From: Bacteroidota bacterium
GTDB lineage: Bacteria > Bacteroidota > Rhodothermia > Rhodothermales > Rubricoccaceae
Direction of reading: 5' to 3'
DNA length: 64,000 nt
Assembly (NCBI GenBank): GCA_039821555.1
Contig: JBCBNX010000004.1
Coordinates: forward strand, 326,616-390,615
The position numbers and the translations under genes were made by a program. The notes beneath the pieces were generated by a model that saw only the letters and a program-made list of their open reading frames with translations, had not been told where the DNA came from and searched no databases. Within the stretch, counting starts at the first letter, position 1, and every line of letters begins with the position of its first letter. Shown in pieces: positions 33,136 through 41,578 of the stretch.

Positions 33136-33768
33136 ATGAACGTCCGACCTGCGTGGATTGTGCCCTCGCTTAGCCTGGGACTCCTGGCGTTGCTCGCCGT
33201 GTGCATACCTACAGCTTCGGCACAGGACACCCTGCTGGGCACGCCTGCAGCCTACACGGAGGCGTTGCACAGCGCTCAGCGTGCGCACCTGTGGCGAGTC
33301 GGTGCCTGGGGCAGCGCCAACGCGCTCGGCGGGATGGCCCTGCTGTTGGCGTCGAGCCGGAGTGAGCAGCCGGGGCGCTTCGGCGCGGGCGTGCAACTCG
33401 CTGCATGGGGGACGATCAACGTCGGCATCGCCGCGCTGGGGCTGCTCTCCGGCGGACCGGACACGGCAGCGACCTGGGCCGAAGCCCTGCGCGCAGAGAA
33501 CAACTACGCCGACATTCTGCTGTTCAACCTCGGGCTCAACGTCGCCTACAGTGCCGTCGGCGCGACGCTCGCGGCGGTGAGCTACCGCGGCGTCGATGGC
33601 AACCTGAGCGTGCGCGGGCATGGGGCCGCGCTCATCCTCCAGGGCCTAGGGCTGTTCGTCCTCGACGGCATCGCCTACCTCGACACGCGCGGCCGATGGG
33701 GCGCGCTCGTCGAGCAGGTCGCGGTGCACGTTGGGCCAACAGGAGCAGGGCTGACTTTCTCCTTTTGA
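33136..33768 (+). CDS. Exported membrane protein of unknown function
   Basis: The 210-residue protein opens with a cleavable-looking signal (SLGLLALLAVCIPTASAQ) followed by four hydrophobic helices (WGSANALGGMALLLASS, GVQLAAWGTINVGIAALGLL, LLFNLGLNVAYSAVGATLAA, GAALILQGLGLFVLDGIAYL). The pattern of a signal peptide plus a small four-helix membrane domain recurs in uncharacterised Bacteroidota proteins, but I cannot name the function. It is a single gene, divergent from fxsA and convergent with the FAD oxidoreductase gene, with a 19-bp triplicate repeat right after the stop. Confidence 0.75.
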   Translation: MNVRPAWIVPSLSLGLLALLAVCIPTASAQDTLLGTPAAYTEALHSAQRAHLWRVGAWGSANALGGMALLLASSRSEQPGRFGAGVQLAAWGTINVGIAALGLLSGGPDTAATWAEALRAENNYADILLFNLGLNVAYSAVGATLAAVSYRGVDGNLSVRGHGAALILQGLGLFVLDGIAYLDTRGRWGALVEQVAVHVGPTGAGLTFSF

Positions 33769-33824
33769 TCGTAGCCGAGGCGCTGTGTCGCAGCCGAGAC
33801 GCTTTGTCGTAGTCGAGACGGCGG
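33769..33824. repeat. 19-bp imperfect tandem triplicate
   Basis: Three units of the pattern TCGyAGyCGAGrCG followed by a short variable tail start directly after the stop codon of the 33136 gene and fill the space to the convergent oxidoreductase stop. It may serve as an mRNA-end element; no terminator hairpin is seen. Confidence 0.7.
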
Positions 33825-33830
33825 TTCTGG

Positions 33831-34994
33831 CTAGGCTAGGTCAGGATGCGCGGTGTCGAAGAGTCCCTCGAAGCGGTCGGTGGGGTGGTAGCGCCGGATC
33901 CAGCGGCGGTCCACAGCATGCTTCAGACGCAGCATCGCCGGACTCGCCTGCCAGCGGTCGCCGACGACCAGCAGGCCGTCGCGCGTGCCGGTCGAGAGGA
34001 TAAGCGGGACGTACGGGTAGGGTCGGAAGCTGCGGAGGCGAAGCTGCGTGAGATCAAGGCCGGCTAGTGCCGCTTCGGCGATGCGAAGCACGTTTGTCTG
34101 CAGCGTCGGGCCTTGCTTGACGGCGTGCACGCCCACGCGCGCCAAGTGCTCAGCCCCGGCGATGACGGCGCAGTCGCCGGCCGCGAAGAGCCACGGGGCC
34201 GCCTCGCACTGGAGGTAGGCGCTCACGCGCAGGAAGCCGCGCCCGTCGGTGGGCAGGCCCGCCTCGGCAAAGAGGGCAGGGCCGACCGAGCCCGTCGCCC
34301 AGAGGACGGCTTCCGCATCGACCACGGCCCCGTTCGATAGCTCGAGCGCGGCGTCCGTCGTGTCTATGACCCGGTGACCGAAGCGAAGGGCGACGCCGCG
34401 CTCGGTGAGCAGGCGTCGGCAGTAGGCCGCCGCGCCCTCGGGCATCCGGCCGAGCAGGCGGTGCGAGGGCTCGATGAGCGTGACATCGAGCTGCGCTTTC
34501 GGCACACGCGCGGTCACGTTGAGCGCGACCTCGACCCCGGCTGCGCCGCCTCCGACGATGGCAAGCCGCCGCGGTGGATCGCTCTTCTCGAAACCGTCGA
34601 GCCATGCCGCGAGGTCCGCAATGCGATGAAGCGGCTTCGTCGGAATCACGTCTCCTGAGGGCGCGACCGGATTGACGGCCCCAATGTCGAACGTGGCGAG
34701 GTCGCAGCCAAGCGTCCGCCCCGATGCCGTCGTGATCGTCTGCGCCTCAGCGTCCAGGCCGACAGCGCGGTCGTGGACAAACCGCACCCCGGTGTCGGCA
34801 CACAGACGTTCGAGATCGATGGTGACCTGGTCGCGGGTGTAGACACCGCCGAGGTGCTCGGGCACCATGCCAGAATACCACAGGTGCGTCGCGTCGTTCA
34901 GGAGCGTGACACGGGCACCTTGTCGGACAAGGCGAGCGGTAGCGGTCAGGAGCGGCAGGCTCGCATGCCCGCCCCCTACGAGGAGAACGTGCAT
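33831..34994 (-). CDS. FAD/NAD(P)-dependent oxidoreductase (NDH-2-like)
   Basis: The 387-residue product has the FAD motif HVLLVGGGHASLPLL at the N-terminus, the NAD(P) motif RLAIVGGGAAGVEVALNV near residue 140 and the FAD-closing WLFAAGDCAVI near residue 280. The HLWYSGMVPEHLGG segment resembles the family that includes type II NADH dehydrogenases and the flavoprotein domain fused to some selenophosphate synthetases. It may reduce a membrane quinone. It starts 3 bp after the stop of the polyprenol-kinase-like gene, so the two form one operon. The electron acceptor is not deducible. Confidence 0.87.
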   Translation of the reverse strand: MHVLLVGGGHASLPLLTATARLVRQGARVTLLNDATHLWYSGMVPEHLGGVYTRDQVTIDLERLCADTGVRFVHDRAVGLDAEAQTITTASGRTLGCDLATFDIGAVNPVAPSGDVIPTKPLHRIADLAAWLDGFEKSDPPRRLAIVGGGAAGVEVALNVTARVPKAQLDVTLIEPSHRLLGRMPEGAAAYCRRLLTERGVALRFGHRVIDTTDAALELSNGAVVDAEAVLWATGSVGPALFAEAGLPTDGRGFLRVSAYLQCEAAPWLFAAGDCAVIAGAEHLARVGVHAVKQGPTLQTNVLRIAEAALAGLDLTQLRLRSFRPYPYVPLILSTGTRDGLLVVGDRWQASPAMLRLKHAVDRRWIRRYHPTDRFEGLFDTAHPDLA

Positions 34995-34997
34995 GCG

Positions 34998-35663
34998 CTA
35001 GCCGATAAGCCACATGGCCGCGCCGGCGAGCAGCGGCACGCGGACGTTGTCGTTGAGCGGGATCGGCGTCGCCTCGACGAGGGCGGCGATGAACGCGCCG
35101 AGGCCGACCTGCCACAGTGAGAGCCCCGGCGTTGTGACGGTGTCGATAGGCGTGCCTGGGAACGCGAACCACGAGAGGGGAAGTAGCGCGAGGGGCAGCA
35201 CGACGAGCACCGCCGTGAGCATGAACGCCGCGGAGCCTTCGAGCGACTTTGGCGAGTTGGGCCAGCGGTGGCGCCCGAAACGTCGGCCGATGAGGGCCGC
35301 GGCCCCGTCGCCCAGCATCAGCATCGCCATCGAGGCCGCAGCAATCGGCTCGGGAAAGACGAGCGCGGTGAATGCCATGGCCGTCACCATCCACGTCGCG
35401 CCGTTGAAGACGATCGGTCCATGGAGCCCCGGTTGCTCCTCGGGGCGCATGATCCCGCCGAATACCCATTGGATGAACCGATGAAAGCCCGCTGAGCGCG
35501 TCCGCAGCACGTCGCAGGTGAGGGCGAACACGGCGGAGGGGACAAACACCCACAGAGCGATCTCCCGGCCGAGCGCGAGCAGGCCGAGCGGCATCAAGAG
35601 TGCCCCGATGTGGAGCGCCTTACGGCCGAGTTCGGCGCGGTAGGAAAAGGCGAGCGTGTCCAT
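34998..35663 (-). CDS. Diacylglycerol/polyprenol (dolichol-kinase-like) kinase family membrane protein
   Basis: A 221-residue integral membrane protein with about six helices and the CTP-dependent lipid-kinase signature LGDGAAALIGRRFGRHRWPN followed by SPKSLEGSAAF. The N-terminal ELGRKALHIGALLMPLGLL matches the first motif of the SEC59/DGK1/VTE5 group. Such enzymes phosphorylate dolichol, phytol or diacylglycerol at the membrane. Coupled tightly to an NDH-2-like flavoprotein gene, it could take part in isoprenoid quinone or prenyl-lipid recycling; that is inference. Confidence 0.85.
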   Translation of the reverse strand: MDTLAFSYRAELGRKALHIGALLMPLGLLALGREIALWVFVPSAVFALTCDVLRTRSAGFHRFIQWVFGGIMRPEEQPGLHGPIVFNGATWMVTAMAFTALVFPEPIAAASMAMLMLGDGAAALIGRRFGRHRWPNSPKSLEGSAAFMLTAVLVVLPLALLPLSWFAFPGTPIDTVTTPGLSLWQVGLGAFIAALVEATPIPLNDNVRVPLLAGAAMWLIG

Positions 35664-35761
35664 GAGAAAGTCGAGACAAACGGAAGTAAAACGTACGACA
35701 CCAATTCGTTCGCTGACGCCTATGTTGAGAGCGAACCCGTCCGATGCACCTCCTTGTTCAC

Positions 35762-36625
35762 ATGCGTCTCTACTTTATTTCGTTTGCCATGTTCGGCCTC
35801 GCCGCCTGCACCGACCCCAGCGCCTCGCCTAGTTCGTCGTCCGCGTTGCCCTCCGACGATGACGCCGCCTACGTGGACAGCATGGCCGTAGAGCACGCTG
35901 GCGACTCGGCGAGACCTTCGGGGGCTCCCGGAACCGACGAAGCAGGCTTGGTCATCGAACGCGTCGAGTACCACAACGGCGTGACCGGATACGCCGCCTA
36001 TCCAGAGGAGGGTGGGGTGTCCCTCTCGGGTCTGATCGTGATCCACGAGTGGTGGGGCCTCAACGACAATGTGCGTGGGCAGGCCCGTCGCCTCGCGAAG
36101 GAAGGCTATCGTGTGCTGGCAGTCGATCTCTACGAGGGCAGCGCCTCTGAGTCGCCGGACGGCGCGCGTGCGCTGATGACCGACGCCATGAGCCAGCCCG
36201 ACGCCGTCGTCGCCAACCTCACGAGTGCGGCAGAGCACCTCCGCGCGCAGGGCGCGACACGCATAGGCGTGCTGGGGTGGTGCTTCGGCGGGGCATGGTC
36301 GCTCCGCGCGGCCCTCGCTCTGCCGACCCGCATCGATGCGGCCGTCATCTACTACGGGCGCGTCGAGACTGAGGCGGCGGCGCTGGCAGACTTAGAGGCG
36401 CCCATCCTCGGCCTCTTCGGCGAAGACGATCAGGGGATCCCTGCCGAGAGCGCCCGCGCCTTCGACACCGCGCTCGACGAGGTCGGCGTCCCGCACACGA
36501 TCCGCATCTTCGACGGGGCCGACCACGCCTTCGCCAACCCGTCCGGCGATCGCTACCAGCCCGAAGCCGCCGAGGAGGCCTGGACCATGACCACCGCATT
36601 CCTCGCCGAGCATCTACAGCCGTAG
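35762..36625 (+). CDS. Dienelactone hydrolase family lipoprotein
   Basis: From ATG 35762 (MRLYFISFAMFGLAACTDP) the product has 287 residues with an LAAC lipobox and a ~50-residue Ser/Asp-rich linker, so the enzyme is tethered in the envelope. The alpha/beta-hydrolase core shows LIVIHEWWGLNDNVRGQARR, the nucleophile elbow GVLGWCFGGAWS (Cys nucleophile typical of dienelactone hydrolases), GLFGEDDQGIPAESA (acid Asp) and FDGADHAFANP (catalytic His). All three residues are present. Exported family members are common in Bacteroidota and their substrates are mostly unknown. It is a single-gene unit. Confidence 0.92.
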   Translation: MRLYFISFAMFGLAACTDPSASPSSSSALPSDDDAAYVDSMAVEHAGDSARPSGAPGTDEAGLVIERVEYHNGVTGYAAYPEEGGVSLSGLIVIHEWWGLNDNVRGQARRLAKEGYRVLAVDLYEGSASESPDGARALMTDAMSQPDAVVANLTSAAEHLRAQGATRIGVLGWCFGGAWSLRAALALPTRIDAAVIYYGRVETEAAALADLEAPILGLFGEDDQGIPAESARAFDTALDEVGVPHTIRIFDGADHAFANPSGDRYQPEAAEEAWTMTTAFLAEHLQP

Positions 36626-36651
36626 CTCGTCACTGACAGCACGGACGAGCT
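36624..36651. terminator. Hairpin between convergent genes, possible terminator
   Basis: AGCTCGTC and GACGAGCT make a perfect 8-bp stem that overlaps the dienelactone hydrolase stop codon, with a 12-nt loop. There is no T-tract on either side, so a termination role is uncertain. Confidence 0.3.
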
Positions 36652-36682
36652 CCGTACTCAGGTCGCCCACACTCGAAGGGGC

Positions 36683-37198
36683 TCAGAACAGCGCGAAGCG
36701 AATCCCTGTTTGGATGAACACCGAGTCCAGCAGGTTGACCGTCTCGAACTCGTCGGCGACGCGGTAGGCGACCTGGGCGAACGGGTACACGTCGCGGACG
36801 AACAGCCGGACGTAGGTGCCGGAAACCAGCTTGAGGCTGAGCCGTGTGTCTCCGTCCACGCCGACGAACGCGAAGCCGAGGCCGGCATAGGGCCGCACGA
36901 ACCGGAAGACGGGCGGGAGGTTGAGGCGCGTCTCCAACCCCGCCGACCAGAGGGTGCCCACCTCGGTCGAGCGCCCGTTCCACTTGCGATAGAACAACTC
37001 GAAGCTCGGCACCACGTCAATCGTGTGCTCGAAGGCGGGCACGTAGAACGCGATGCCGGTGCCGTAGCGGGGGACGTCGTCGAGGCGGGCATAGCCGCCG
37101 CCGAAGCTCGCGTAGAACTGGGCTGAGGCCGTGGGTGCAAGCACTATGCAGAGAAGCAAAGCGGCCGCGAGAGCGCGTGCGGGCTGAGGGAAAGACAT
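36683..37198 (-). CDS. Putative outer-membrane beta-barrel protein
   Basis: The 171-residue protein has a signal peptide (ARALAAALLLCIVLAPTASAQ) and a mature part made of alternating aromatic strands: FYASFGGGYARLDDV, GIAFYVPAFEHTIDVVPSFE, RPYAGLGFAFVGV, ending in the aromatic FIQTGIRFALF typical of a BAM recognition strand. This indicates a small eight-stranded-like outer-membrane barrel. Function unknown. It is divergent from the exopolysaccharide export gene across a ~250-bp region. Confidence 0.8.
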   Translation of the reverse strand: MSFPQPARALAAALLLCIVLAPTASAQFYASFGGGYARLDDVPRYGTGIAFYVPAFEHTIDVVPSFELFYRKWNGRSTEVGTLWSAGLETRLNLPPVFRFVRPYAGLGFAFVGVDGDTRLSLKLVSGTYVRLFVRDVYPFAQVAYRVADEFETVNLLDSVFIQTGIRFALF

Positions 37199-37373
37199 GC
37201 GCAGGAGGGTGGTGCCGGCGTGACGGGATAGGCGGGCAGCAAAGGCTGCCTCAGAAGGGCAGTATCGGAAAATAGACGCCTGGCAGGGTTTCGTTCAGGG
37301 AGTCGGCGCGTCCGGAGCGTCTTGGCAACGGATTCGCGCAGCTTTCGGCCCGATGCACTAGATTCTGCCCGTT

Positions 37374-37412
37374 CGAACGTCCAATGCATTCATCGCATCG
37401 AAGCGACGTTCG
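37374..37412. promoter_or_regulatory. Inverted repeat in the leader of the exopolysaccharide genes
   Basis: CGAACGTC (37374-37381) and GACGTTCG (37405-37412) are perfect complements, with an inner ATGC/GCAT pair in the 23-nt loop. It lies 40 bp before the first start codon of the EPS block and could be an operator or an mRNA structure. The rest of the 253-bp divergent spacer shows no other clear site. Confidence 0.4.
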
Positions 37413-37451
37413 AGGACGCGGCCCCCACCATCCGCCCCTGCCGGCCCTCTC

Positions 37452-37725
37452 ATGCGACGTGCCTTGCTGCCTCGTACAACGAAGCCTCGTGCCTCTGTGC
37501 GGCGTGCTCTTTTGCTCGCGCTGTACGCTGCGGTGGCGGTGCTCTGGGGCCCTGCTACCGTATCAGCCCAAACGCCTGCCCTTCCCGACACGCTGGAAAC
37601 GGGCGACCTTCCCGACTCGGTGCAGGACGAACTCGACCGCCGTGGCCTCACGCTCGATCAAGCCCTGCGCAACGCGGAGAGCCTCGGCATCGACCTGAGC
37701 GACCCGGACACGGCCGCGGCAGGCT
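37452..37725 (+). pseudogene. 5' part of the SLBB export gene, out of frame with the main body
   Basis: The frame from ATG 37452 encodes a signal peptide (RRALLLALYAAVAVLWGPAT ending VSAQ) and then LPDTLETGDLPDSVQDELDR with LDQALRNAESLGIDLSDPDT, the normal N-terminal helical region of Rhodothermota/Bacteroidota SLBB export proteins. Near 37716-37722 the coding sense moves to the +1 frame, which continues ARALGLPEEDIEDLLRLIAL into the main body. Skipping one base there would give a continuous protein of about 928 residues. The natural frame beyond this point (open to 38645) is Arg-rich and non-coding in character. Confidence 0.75.
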
Positions 37726-37815
37726 CGCGCGCTCGGCCTGCCGGAAGAAGACATCGAGGACCTGCTGCGGCTGATCGCCCTCGCGCAGGCGCGCGATGCC
37801 GGGCAGACGGGCGTC

Positions 37816-40239
37816 GTGGGCGCCGATGGCGAGCCCATCGTCCTGCAGCCAGACACGCTCGTCGTTGCGGTCACGATGGACGAGGCGCCGGTGGACCTCG
37901 ACGACGCGCTGCCGTACTTCGGCTACGACACCTTCCGGCTGGGCGACTCCACCGCGCAGCCGCTCGTCACCATCCCCGTAGCAGACGACGGCTACGTAGT
38001 CGGGCCCGGCGACGAGTTGCGCCTCACCGTCGCCGGCGACGCCGAGTTTCAGCTCGACCTCACCGTAGATCCGGAGGGACGTGTCTTCATCCCGACCGTT
38101 GGCCAATACACCGCTGCCGGGCAACCAATCGGGCAGCTCCGAGAGCGACTTCGGCGTGTCCTCGGGCGCAGCTATGCGGGGCTGCTCACGAATCCACCCT
38201 CGACGTTCATGGACCTCACGCTGCGCCGGTTGCAGGCCGTGCAGGTCTTCGTGACGGGCGCCGTGACTCGTCCTGGAGGCTACACCGTGCCGAGCGGCAC
38301 CTCGGTGTTCAACGCGCTCTACCTCGTCGGCGGGCCTACGCTCGATGGGTCGCTGCGGCGCATCCGGGTCGTCCGCAATGGGCAGACGGTCGCCACCGTC
38401 GATGCCTACGACTACCTCCTCGAAGGCCGGGACGCGCAGCCCGTGCGCCTCCAGAACGGCGACCGGGTCTTCGTCCCCCCGCGAGGCACGACGGTCGCAA
38501 TCGAAGGCGCTGTGCGTCGTCCTGCGTTCTACGAGATGCGCGACGCGGAGGAGAACGTGGAGCGTCTGCTCGGCTTCGCAGGCGGTCTGGAAGCCGACGC
38601 CTACGCCGCCCGCTTCCAGATCGACCGCATCGTGCCTTTCACTGAGCGGATCGACCCGTCGATTGCGCGCACCGTGCGCGACCTGTCCCTCGCCGACGTC
38701 CTGCGCGGCAGCCTCGACGTGGCCCTGGCCGATGGGGACCGCGTCCGCATCTTCACCATCCTCGAAGCCGAGACCCTCTCCAGCCGCGCGTCCGTGTCCG
38801 CAGCGACTGTAGAGGGGGCCGTGTTCCAGCCGGGCCGCTACGAACTCGGGCAGACGGTCCGCACCGTGCGCGACCTCGTCCTGGAGGCCGACGGCGTGCG
38901 TGGCGACGCCTATCTGGCGCGCGCCGAACTCGTCCGTTTCCGCGACGACCTCGACCGGCAACTCCTCCGGCTCGACCTAGCGTCCGCGCTCGCCGACGAC
39001 CCGCAGCACAACCTCGTGCTCCGCCCCGGTGATGTGCTCCGGGTCTACGCGCGCACCGATCTCCAAGACGAACGCACCGTCAGCATCGTGGGGCGCGTGC
39101 GCGAGCCAGGGACGTATCCGCTCTTCGAGGGCATGGCGCTCTACGACCTGCTCTTCCAGGGCGGTGGCCTCACCGACGACGAGTTCCTGGAAACCGTCCT
39201 GCTGGAGCGGGCGGACCTCTATCGCCCCACGGAGGACAGGATCCGCGAGCGCATCGTGCGATTCGACCTCGCGGAGACGCTCCGCGGCGAAGGACTCGCC
39301 GACCTCGTCCTGGAACCGGGCGACGAGGTGCGGATCTACGAGCGCGAGGTCGAGGAGCAAGTCGAAGACCCGTTCGTGCTCGTCAGCGGGGCGGTAGCCT
39401 CGCCGGGGCGCTACCGGCTCCGCGAGAACATGACCGTCGAGGACGCGATCCTGCAAGCCGGCGGGTATGCCGAGGGCGCGCTCGAAGGCCGCGTGGAGGT
39501 AACCCGCATGACAGAGCGTGCCACCGGGCTCCGCGCAGAAACCAGCGAGGTCGCGGTGCAGTCGTCAGCGCTGTTCGGGGACGACGAGGTGAACGCAGGG
39601 CACCGGTTGGAGCACCGCGACCGCGTCTACGTGCGCCTCGATCCTGACTTCCAGATCCAGCAGTCGGTCGTGCTCTCTGGTGAGGTGCTCTATCCTGGCC
39701 AGTACACCCTCCAGCGCGACAACGAGACGCTCTCGGAAGTGATCGCGCGGGCCGGTGGGTTGACCGAAGCAGCCTATGCCGAGGGCGGTCGCCTCGTCCG
39801 CAACCAGCGTCAGGTGATCGTGGAGTTCGAGCGGGCCCTGCGCGGGGACCGCCGCGCCGACGTCGTGCTGCAGAACAACGACCGCATCCTCATCCCTGTG
39901 CAGCCCAACACGGTCACGGTGCAAGGCAACGTTGCCAACGAGGGGCTCATCAAGTTCGTCGAGGGGCGCCGGGTGTCGTACTACCTGGAGCGCGCGGGCG
40001 GCACGCGCGACCAGACGCTCGACATCTTCCTGACCCAGGCATCGGGCGCGACGTTCAAGCTCCGTCGCGGCCTCTTCCCTGAAGACCCCGTCGTGGACGA
40101 CGGCGCTACTATCCTCGTCGAGCGCGAGCCCGAAGACGAAGAGCCCGCCGACGTGGGCGAGATCATCCGGGACGCGCTGACCATCCTCTCCGGAACGGCG
40201 ACGGTCCTCGTTCCGCTCATCATCGCATTGCAGCGCTAG
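37816..40239 (+). CDS. Polysaccharide export protein with multiple SLBB domains (Wza-like), main body
   Basis: The 807-residue frame opens at GTG 37816, although its coding sense extends back to about 37723. It has the Poly_export domain (YVVGPGDELRLTVAGDAEFQ) and then at least six SLBB-type repeats recognisable by V.G.V..PG.Y..., such as VFVTGAVTRPGGYTVPSGTS, VSIVGRVREPGTYPLFEGMA, VLVSGAVASPGRYRLRENMT and VVLSGEVLYPGQYTLQRDNE. A C-terminal helix (ATVLVPLIIALQR) is a candidate outer-membrane segment as in Wza. It would form the outer-membrane conduit for exopolysaccharide. The signal peptide is encoded upstream in another frame, so as written it could not be exported. The Wzz-type gene starts 4 bp downstream. 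Confidence 0.9.
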   Translation: MGADGEPIVLQPDTLVVAVTMDEAPVDLDDALPYFGYDTFRLGDSTAQPLVTIPVADDGYVVGPGDELRLTVAGDAEFQLDLTVDPEGRVFIPTVGQYTAAGQPIGQLRERLRRVLGRSYAGLLTNPPSTFMDLTLRRLQAVQVFVTGAVTRPGGYTVPSGTSVFNALYLVGGPTLDGSLRRIRVVRNGQTVATVDAYDYLLEGRDAQPVRLQNGDRVFVPPRGTTVAIEGAVRRPAFYEMRDAEENVERLLGFAGGLEADAYAARFQIDRIVPFTERIDPSIARTVRDLSLADVLRGSLDVALADGDRVRIFTILEAETLSSRASVSAATVEGAVFQPGRYELGQTVRTVRDLVLEADGVRGDAYLARAELVRFRDDLDRQLLRLDLASALADDPQHNLVLRPGDVLRVYARTDLQDERTVSIVGRVREPGTYPLFEGMALYDLLFQGGGLTDDEFLETVLLERADLYRPTEDRIRERIVRFDLAETLRGEGLADLVLEPGDEVRIYEREVEEQVEDPFVLVSGAVASPGRYRLRENMTVEDAILQAGGYAEGALEGRVEVTRMTERATGLRAETSEVAVQSSALFGDDEVNAGHRLEHRDRVYVRLDPDFQIQQSVVLSGEVLYPGQYTLQRDNETLSEVIARAGGLTEAAYAEGGRLVRNQRQVIVEFERALRGDRRADVVLQNNDRILIPVQPNTVTVQGNVANEGLIKFVEGRRVSYYLERAGGTRDQTLDIFLTQASGATFKLRRGLFPEDPVVDDGATILVEREPEDEEPADVGEIIRDALTILSGTATVLVPLIIALQR

Positions 40240-40243
40240 CCCT

Positions 40244-41398
40244 GTGGAAACGCCCTCGGTCTCCTACGAGCGCACGACGCCGCGTCCGGCTCCAGCCGAC
40301 GAGCCGCGGGAGGTATCGCTTCTCGACGCGGTGCTTGTGGTAGCACGCCACCGGCGGACTGTCTTGCTGGTGGCGGGACTGGTGACCCTGCTCGGCGTGG
40401 TTTATGCCGTGTTGCAGCCCAACCAATACTCGGCGAGCGCTACGCTCGTGCGCGAATCCGACGAGGGGTTTGCGGCAGGCGGGGCCATCTCCGCGCTGCG
40501 GTCCTTCGGATTCAACCTCGGCGGTGCGGAGCCAGGCCTCACCGTCGAAGCCTACCCCGACATCCTTGCCACGCGCGAGATCCGGCTCACCCTGCTGCGT
40601 GACACGTTCGCGATCCCGAGCGAAGGGGCCACGCTCCCGCTCATGGACTACGTGCTGCGTCCCACGCCGATCGGCTACGTCGTGAATGCCCCGCGCCGAT
40701 GGCTACGACAACTGCGTGGCGTCCCTGACGGACAAGGAGGCGGCGATGCCGTGCTCACCCGACCCCAACAGGCGGCTCTGGGCATGCTGGGCGGCATGAC
40801 GCGTGTCACAACCAACGAGGAGACGGGCCTGATGACGCTCGGGATGACCACGCGTGATCCGTATTTGTCCGCGGCGCTGGTGGAGCGGTCCCTCGGGCTG
40901 CTCGCTGACCGGGTGCGGACGATCCGGACGCAGAAAGCGCGCGACAACCTCGCGTTCGTAAACGAACGGTTCGACCAGGCCGAGCGGGAGTTTCGCGGGG
41001 CGCAGAGCCGTCTGGCCGCCTTCGACGACCGCAACCGCGCGATTCAGACGGCCTCACTACGGGCGCAGCGCGACCGACTGCAGCAAGACCTGTCATTCAA
41101 GCGCGAGTACTACAACGAACTCCGTACCGAGGTCACGCGGGCCGAGTTGGAGCTTCAGCGCAGCGAGCCCGTGATCACCGTGATCGAAAAGCCGGTCGTC
41201 GTCCTGAGGCCGAGCGGGCCGAGTCGGCGGCTGAGCGTGCTGGCTTCGCTCGTGCTCGGACTCGTGCTCGGGGTCGGGCTGGCCTTGGGGCGGGAAGTCG
41301 TGGGCGGTGGGAGCACCGAGGACCAGGCCAAGTGGGCCGAGGTGCGGCGCAGCTTCCGGTTCCCATGGCGGCGCGCGGCAACCCCGGCGGAAAGTTAG
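40244..41398 (+). CDS. Wzz/chain-length determinant family protein (GumC-like co-polymerase)
   Basis: The 384-residue protein starts at GTG 40244, 4 bp after the SLBB gene. It has the Wzz topology: TM1 (TVLLVAGLVTLLGVVYAVL, residues ~37-58), the QYSASATLVRESDEG start of the periplasmic domain, a coiled coil (RFDQAEREFRGAQSRLAAFD), the Pro-rich VVVLRPSGPSRRL before TM2 (VLASLVLGLVLGVGLALGR). There is no C-terminal tyrosine-kinase domain, only a ~35-residue cytosolic Arg-rich tail. It should set chain length and link the inner-membrane polymerase to the Wza-like exporter. Confidence 0.92.
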   Translation: METPSVSYERTTPRPAPADEPREVSLLDAVLVVARHRRTVLLVAGLVTLLGVVYAVLQPNQYSASATLVRESDEGFAAGGAISALRSFGFNLGGAEPGLTVEAYPDILATREIRLTLLRDTFAIPSEGATLPLMDYVLRPTPIGYVVNAPRRWLRQLRGVPDGQGGGDAVLTRPQQAALGMLGGMTRVTTNEETGLMTLGMTTRDPYLSAALVERSLGLLADRVRTIRTQKARDNLAFVNERFDQAEREFRGAQSRLAAFDDRNRAIQTASLRAQRDRLQQDLSFKREYYNELRTEVTRAELELQRSEPVITVIEKPVVVLRPSGPSRRLSVLASLVLGLVLGVGLALGREVVGGGSTEDQAKWAEVRRSFRFPWRRAATPAES

Positions 41399-41578
41399 GA
41401 AAGCGCTCCACGTAAGGCACAAGCGGCATACCGTTTGCAGAAAGTGTGGGAGCCGGCTGCCCCGTACGTGGGCGTCGTGCGAAGAAGCCGCCGAATTAGC
41501 TTGCCAGGATAGTCCCTGCCGAGGTGCGACGGTAGCTTCCACTTCCGCCAACTTGTCTCCCCGCACACCCTCTACGCC

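Noticed and set aside
37726..38645. Continuation of the first SLBB frame beyond the frameshift
   Set aside because: The translation turns Arg-rich and loses all SLBB motifs, which continue perfectly in the neighbouring frame.
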